A DNA stretch of 25,781 nt from VAZQ01 sp040510815 (lineage in GTDB: Bacteria; Pseudomonadota; Alphaproteobacteria; Rhizobiales; Xanthobacteraceae). The notes under the pieces were generated by a model. That model made no database searches. It saw only the letters and a list, made by a program, of their open reading frames with translations, and was not told where the DNA came from. Below, in pieces: positions 22,149 to 25,781 of this stretch. Positions within the stretch are counted from its first letter, which is position 1. Each line of letters opens with the position of its first letter. The stretch lies in contig JBEVIH010000017.1 in assembly GCA_040510815.1 (NCBI GenBank), positions 1 through 25,781 on the forward strand. Direction: 5' to 3'. The translations under genes were made by a program, and so were the position numbers.

Positions 22149-23291
22149 ATGATCAAGAACTTCCACGTGCTCTATGTCGGCCAGATCGAGCTCGATAATA
22201 TCGGCCTCAACGGCACGCCGGCCAACGACCGGCGCTATTCGGACGAGCGCCTGCGCGAGGCCTTTGCCACCGCGCGCGACGTGGCGCAGCTCATGGACCG
22301 GCTCGGCTTCGACGTGCTGTGGACGGCCGAACACCATTTTCAGCGCGAGGGCTACGAGGTCCTGCCGAACCTGATCCAGCTCGGCCTGTGGCTCGCCACC
22401 CAGACCGAGCGGCTCAAGTTCGGCTGCGCCTTCAACGTGCTGCCGATGTGGCACCCGATCCGGCTGGCCGAGGACTACGCCATGGCCGACATCGTGACCG
22501 ACGGGCGCGTGATCATGGGCGTGGGCCGCGGCTATCACACCCGCGAGGTGGAGACGTTCGGCGCGCCGTTGCACGACGCGGAAGCCAACCGCGAGCTGTT
22601 CGAGGAGCAGCTCCAGCTCCTGCTCAAGTGCTTCAACGAGGACGCCTTCCACCACAAGGGCAAATACTACGAATGCCCACCGCCGGTGGACTATCGCGGC
22701 TATCGGCTCGAGGAGATCACGATGGTGCCGCGGCCCAAGCACCTGCCGGTCGAGATCTGGATGCCGATCGCAAGCGGCAAGACCATCGACATGATGGCGC
22801 GCTACGGCCTCAAGGCGATGGTGACGCTCAACGGCCAGAAGATCCTCGACGACGTGGTGCGCGCCTTTCACGAAGCGTGCCAGCGCCACGGCCGCAAGAA
22901 CCAGCTCGGCGAGGACATGATCTGGGGCGCCGGCGTCTACCTCGCGGACAGCGAGGAGGAAGCGATCCGCAAGCTCGAGCCGGCGCACGACGAGCGCTTC
23001 AAGTGGTTCGCGCCGTTCGGCTTCGTGCGCTACGCCGACGAGCACGGGCGCACCTGGGGCACGCCCGGGGCGCCTGCCGGCGTGCCCTCGCTGCGCGACG
23101 GGGTCAAGCAGAAGGCCTGGTTCTGCGGGCCGCCGAAGCAGGTGATCGACGGCATCAGGTCGATCGCCGACAAGTATCCGGGGCTGGAGAATTTCATGAT
23201 CCACTGGGCCGAGGGGCTGCCGCCCAAGGAGTTCAAGGAGCAGCTCACCTGGTTCGCCAAGGACGTGATGCCGGCGTTCAAGAAGGCGTAG
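22149..23291 (+). CDS. LLM-class flavin-dependent monooxygenase (luciferase-like)
   Basis: The 380-residue product is a bacterial luciferase-like TIM-barrel oxidoreductase using reduced flavin and oxygen. Typical stretches include LMDRLGFDVLWTAEHHFQRE, the VLPMWHPIRLAEDYAMADIVTDGRVIMGVGRGY block (barrel strands 3-4), EIWMPIASGKTIDMMARYG and the C-terminal GPPKQVIDGIRSIADKYPG. The substrate is unknown; relatives act on alkanesulfonates, chelators, nitriles or other small organics. ATG 22149 fits the family start but has only a weak upstream purine stretch. A repeat-rich non-coding region follows directly. Confidence 0.93.
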   Translation: MIKNFHVLYVGQIELDNIGLNGTPANDRRYSDERLREAFATARDVAQLMDRLGFDVLWTAEHHFQREGYEVLPNLIQLGLWLATQTERLKFGCAFNVLPMWHPIRLAEDYAMADIVTDGRVIMGVGRGYHTREVETFGAPLHDAEANRELFEEQLQLLLKCFNEDAFHHKGKYYECPPPVDYRGYRLEEITMVPRPKHLPVEIWMPIASGKTIDMMARYGLKAMVTLNGQKILDDVVRAFHEACQRHGRKNQLGEDMIWGAGVYLADSEEEAIRKLEPAHDERFKWFAPFGFVRYADEHGRTWGTPGAPAGVPSLRDGVKQKAWFCGPPKQVIDGIRSIADKYPGLENFMIHWAEGLPPKEFKEQLTWFAKDVMPAFKKA

Positions 23292-23317
23292 TGCGGGCGG
23301 CGCTGCGGCGGCGCAGA

Positions 23318-23496
23318 TCGTAGGGTGGGCAAAGGCGCGCGTTCACAGGCGCTCAAGACTCGCTCCGACCTCAAAGGCGCGCGCCGTGCCCACGCTGTCC
23401 CGTCTGGGAACGCTTGTGCGTCCGCGCGTGGGCACGGCGCTGCTCCGTTTGCATGGTGAGGACGAGACCCGGATCGCGCCTTTGCCCACCCTACGA
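23318..23496. repeat. nested inverted repeats (22-base outer arms, 15-base inner arms)
   Basis: The outer arms 23318-23339 and 23475-23496 are perfect 22-base reverse complements beginning TCGTAGGGTGGGC. Inside them GCGCCGTGCCCACGC (23381-23395) pairs with GCGTGGGCACGGCGC (23426-23440). The TAGGGTGGGCAAAG wording is known to me as a dispersed intergenic sequence in Bradyrhizobium-type genomes. As RNA or single-stranded DNA the whole 179 bases would fold into a long branched hairpin. Confidence 0.8.
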
Positions 23497-23514
23497 CGCG
23501 CCATGCCGGCGGTT

Positions 23515-23542
23515 CCCGGATTTCGCTGTCGCTCAATCCGGG
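23515..23542. repeat. REP-like hairpin
   Basis: CCCGGATT (23515-23522) and AATCCGGG (23535-23542) pair around a 12-base loop, followed by CTACGAGGCGCTACGAG. It resembles the common 'CCGGATT...AATCCGGGCTACG' dispersed repeat of Bradyrhizobium relatives. Confidence 0.55.
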
Positions 23543-23658
23543 CTACGAGGCGCTACGAGACCCCGCTTCCCATATTCACTTGTCAAACAGCCAACGCTAC
23601 GCGGCCCGGGTCCTTTGTTTTTCGGGCGCCCGGGCGCGCCCTTTCCCCTTTTTCCTGC

Positions 23659-23802
23659 TCCCTCGCACACGAGGGACATGGAGCGCCGGGAGGCGCCGGG
23701 TGCCTCGGCGAGCACCCTGCGGACTTGGCGAGTCCGCCGCGCGCCGTTCGCTGCGGCGCGCGCACCCCAATGACGTAGGGGTGCGGCGCCTCCCGGCGCT
23801 CC
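23659..23802. repeat. dense palindrome cluster enclosed by 19-base inverted arms
   Basis: Arms 23680-23698 and 23784-23802 are perfect 19-base reverse complements (start GGAGCGCCGGGAGG). Between and beside them are GGGTGC/GCACCC (23698-23703, 23712-23717), GCGGACT/AGTCCGC (23719-23725, 23731-23737), CGCGCGCCG/CGGCGCGCG (23738-23746, 23754-23762), GCACCCC/GGGGTGC (23762-23768, 23778-23784) and, just outside, TCCCTCG/CGAGGGA (23659-23665, 23670-23676). The tandem hairpins inside one long closing stem suggest selection for a folded nucleic acid, or a mobile palindromic element. Confidence 0.75.
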
Positions 23803-23904
23803 ACTTGCGGCGCCTTCGGCGGGGCCACGTTCTCCCGCGCCGACCGGCGCCGCTGCCCGCTTCGCTCCGCTCGCAAGGGACAAACACGGGGCGAAACCAA
23901 GCTT

Positions 23905-23937
23905 GTTCATGATATGTTCTCACCGTGCAGTCGTCAA
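23905..23937 (-). promoter_or_regulatory. LexA (SOS) box overlapping a near-consensus sigma-70 promoter
   Basis: On the minus strand TTGACG (23937-23932), a 17-base spacer and TATCAT (23914-23909) make a near-consensus promoter pointing left. The -10 lies inside GAACATATCATGAAC (23919-23905), an exact GAAC-N7-GAAC, the LexA operator form used by alphaproteobacteria. Transcription from it would enter the palindrome cluster; no convincing protein-coding gene follows. Confidence 0.65.
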
Positions 23938-24056
23938 GCGCATTGTGAAAAAAAACCCAACCCGGCGCGTCAGGCGGTCCGCGCCAAGCCACGTATCCTT
24001 CGAGGCGGCGCCTGCCCTACAATGACCCACCCGCCCGACCCGAGGACTTCCACAAC

Positions 24057-25109
24057 ATGAAAGAGAACGTGAAGCGCGTGTTCTACGTGCGCAATCTCGC
24101 CCATCCCTGCTATCTCGACATCATCGCGCAGCGCCCGGAGATCCGGCTCGACAAGCTCGAGAACGAGACCGCGGAGGAGATCGCGCGGTCGATCATCACG
24201 GCCGCGCACGCCTACCAGATCGGATCGACGCGCGACGAGCTCAAGCCGCAGCTCCACGCCCAGCGCGAGCTGCTCGCGACCATGCCGAACCTGCTGGTGG
24301 TCTCCACCAACGGCGCCGGCTTCGACACCGTCAACGTCAAGGACTGCACCGACGCCGGCGTGCTGGTGGTCAACCAGACCGGCGGCAACGCCGAGGCGGT
24401 GGCCTCGCACGTGCTCGCCATGATGCTGACGCTGTCGAAGCAGCTGGCGCAGACCAACCATGCCCTGCGCAGCGGCACCATGCACGACCGCACCGCCTTC
24501 ACCGGCAGCGACGTGCACGGCCGCACCATCGGCATCGTCGGCATCGGCAATGTCGGCCGCCGCGTCGCCGAGCTCTGCCGCGGGCTGTTCCGCATGCAGG
24601 TCATCGCCTACGACCCTTATCTCGACGAGAAGACCATCGCGGAGCGCGGCGCCGCCAAGGTGACGCTCGACGAGCTGATGCGGCGCGCCGACTTCGTGTC
24701 GATCAACTGCCCGCTCGACGACACCACGCGCGGCATGATCGGCGCCAAGCAATTCGCGCTGATGCAGCCGCACGCCTATTTCATCACCACCGCGCGCGGC
24801 TTCATCCACGACGAGCGCGCGCTCGCCGAGGCGCTGCGGGAGAAGCGGATCGCCGGCGCCGGCCTCGACGTGTGGGACAAGGAGCCGCCGCCCGCCGACC
24901 ATCCGCTCCTGAAGTTCGACAACGTGATCGCGAGCCCGCACATGGCCGGCGTCACCCGCGAGGCGCGCGCCAATATGGGCAAGATCGCCGCCGAGCAGCT
25001 GATCATGACGCTCGACGGCAAGCGTCCGCCGCGCATCGTCAATCCGCAGGTCTGGCCGGCATATGCCAAGCGGTTCGAGCAGACGTTCGGGTTCCGGCCG
25101 GAGGGGTAG
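24057..25109 (+). CDS. D-isomer-specific 2-hydroxyacid dehydrogenase family protein
   Basis: The 350-residue enzyme reduces a 2-keto acid or oxidises a D-2-hydroxy acid with NAD(P). The cofactor domain has GIVGIGNVGRRVA at about 159-171 and an acidic residue after the next strand (VIAYDPYLDE), favouring NAD. The catalytic set is complete: R247 (TTARGF), E276 (WDKEPPP) and H295 (SPHMAG). The N-terminal substrate domain shows VVSTNGAGFDTVNVKDC and NQTGGNAEAVASHVLAMML, in line with phosphoglycerate- or glyoxylate-type relatives; substrate is not defined by this. GAGGA lies 9 bases before ATG 24057. It is convergent with the frameshifted hypothetical gene, 9 bases apart. Confidence 0.93.
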   Translation: MKENVKRVFYVRNLAHPCYLDIIAQRPEIRLDKLENETAEEIARSIITAAHAYQIGSTRDELKPQLHAQRELLATMPNLLVVSTNGAGFDTVNVKDCTDAGVLVVNQTGGNAEAVASHVLAMMLTLSKQLAQTNHALRSGTMHDRTAFTGSDVHGRTIGIVGIGNVGRRVAELCRGLFRMQVIAYDPYLDEKTIAERGAAKVTLDELMRRADFVSINCPLDDTTRGMIGAKQFALMQPHAYFITTARGFIHDERALAEALREKRIAGAGLDVWDKEPPPADHPLLKFDNVIASPHMAGVTREARANMGKIAAEQLIMTLDGKRPPRIVNPQVWPAYAKRFEQTFGFRPEG

Positions 25110-25118
25110 CGTGCAGGT

Positions 25119-25650
25119 TCACTGCTGGCCGGCGGCGGCCACTGGCGTCTCGCTGATCTTGCGCCAGCGGAGCTCAAGCGCCCGCGACGGGATGAGGCCG
25201 TCAGGCGTTCGAATCATGATTTCGATCTGATCGTCGGTCGCAACGCGCCGCCCGGAGAGCGAGCCGGCAATCCCGAGATAGGCGGCGGTCAACGGATTGA
25301 GCGGTCCGACGCCGTTGTCCACGACGGCAAAACCCGCTGCCGTCAGCCGGTCGGTGTAGAAGCGCTTCACGTCCTCGAACGAGGCGCGGGTGGCGAGATC
25401 GAGCGAATGAAAGCCCGACGGCATTGTGCTCGACGTGAGCCGGCCCGCGTGGATGACCACCGCGCCGGGATAGACCGGCACCCAATCCGGCCGCGGCAAA
25501 TCGGGACCGAATGCCATATGGATCGTTGTTGCCGTCACTTTCGACGCCGACGGCGGTCCACGGGCCCATGGCCCGAAACAGCAGCGCGCTCGCGTAGGAG
25601 GCGCCAAACACAAACGCCAGGATGGCCAATATTGCGAAAAGGCGGTGCAC
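25119..25650 (-). pseudogene. small membrane-anchored hypothetical protein, probably frameshifted
   Basis: Two frames seem to belong together. The first, from GTG 25650, encodes a membrane helix (RLFAILAILAFVFGASYASA) and runs to about VESDGNNDPYGI near 25512. The second continues as GPDLPRPDWVPVYPGAVVIH, through LDLATRASFEDVKRFYTDRLTAAGFAVVDN to ISETPVAAAGQQ, stopping at 25119. Removing one base of a TT near 25510-25511 joins them into a protein of about 176 residues. The part resembling 'SFEDVKRFYTDRLTAAGF' recalls small periplasmic proteins in which a peptide of this kind scores against sequence-pressure domains, but I recognise no named family. If the second frame alone is used (ATG in IHMAFGP), there is no Shine-Dalgarno. 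No conserved catalytic motif is seen. Confidence 0.6.
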
Positions 25651-25781
25651 GAAACCGTCCGACTGCGGGACACGCCGACCACGGCGCGAAGTCTAGAAGG
25701 CAGCCGATGGCCTGCAACCGAAATGGGCGAAGATGGTGACTCGTCGGTAACGACGCGCCTGCCGCCGCAAATCGCCACACC

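Larger units (their letters stand above)
23292..24056. other. 765-base non-coding, repeat-rich intergenic region
   Basis: No reading frame here has family-like composition, a Shine-Dalgarno or a credible start; the open frames on both strands come from GC-rich palindromes. From left to right it holds a nested inverted repeat (23318-23496), a REP-like hairpin (23515-23542), a dense palindrome cluster (23659-23802) and a LexA-box promoter facing left (23905-23937). The last 110 bases before the dehydrogenase gene include a GAAAAAAAA run (23946-23954). Confidence 0.7.

Noticed and set aside
23318..23802. CRISPR array in the repeat-rich region
   Set aside because: The repeats are inverted pairs, not regularly spaced direct repeats, and no cas genes are nearby.
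23533..23910. Minus-strand frame starting at ATG inside the SOS box
   Set aside because: The ATG overlaps the -10 box, so it would lie before the transcript start, and the predicted protein is low-complexity Ala/Gly/Arg translated from palindromes.
1..25781. tRNA or rRNA genes, integrases or insertion sequences marking a genomic island
   Set aside because: I saw no tRNA-like cloverleaf, rRNA stretch, recombinase or transposase in any frame.

Overview
This window is high-GC DNA that looks like an alphaproteobacterium of the order Hyphomicrobiales, most likely from the Bradyrhizobium / Rhodopseudomonas / Rhodoplanes neighbourhood. The evidence is the gene content (a solitary TctC/Bug-type binding protein, MOSC, DUF1330, LLM flavin monooxygenase, PilZ), palindromic intergenic repeats of the kind spread through those genomes, and an alphaproteobacterial-type LexA box (GTTC-N7-GTTC). 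The assignment is an inference from family resemblance. I ran no search.

Layout. Bases 1-345 hold the end of an alpha/beta hydrolase. Bases 503-7254, all minus strand, form a nucleotide-sugar cluster. In transcription order it contains a Gfo/Idh/MocA oxidoreductase, an SDR-type sugar epimerase/dehydratase, a zinc-finger C-methyltransferase, an out-of-place TctC-type binding protein, a frameshifted sugar-binding protein and a UDP-sugar 6-dehydrogenase. Together the enzymes could make an unusual, possibly branched, uronic-acid type sugar for a surface polysaccharide. Bases 7489-8637 encode an exported TPR protein on the plus strand.

Bases 8771-13782 (minus) are the most striking part. A gene for a protein with one clear TIR domain (intact SxxWCxxEL motif) and two further TIR-like Rossmann domains overlaps by one base (TGATG) with a gene for an nSTAND1-type P-loop NTPase carrying a transmembrane helix and a long TPR-like C-terminus. 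This is the architecture of NLR-like conflict/immunity systems: a TIR effector, a STAND switch and a superhelical sensor.

Bases 14072-23291 are mostly housekeeping and accessory metabolism: GlcG/HbpS-like protein, MFS transporter, PilZ protein, formamidase/acetamidase, SugE/Gdx exporter, MOSC protein, cupin, DUF1330 protein, M28 metallopeptidase, histidine phosphatase, membrane-anchored cytochrome c and an LLM flavin monooxygenase. Bases 23292-24056 have no convincing gene. They contain nested inverted repeats and, at the right end, a near-consensus sigma-70 promoter on the minus strand whose -10 box lies inside a perfect LexA/SOS box, firing into a highly structured stretch. Bases 24057-25109 encode a D-2-hydroxyacid dehydrogenase. 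Bases 25119-25650 hold a small membrane-anchored hypothetical protein that appears frameshifted.

Several genes seem to start at TTG (TIR protein, Gfo/Idh oxidoreductase, UDP-sugar dehydrogenase), judged by well-placed Shine-Dalgarno sequences. Two genes need a frame change to read through, so either true decay or assembly errors are present.
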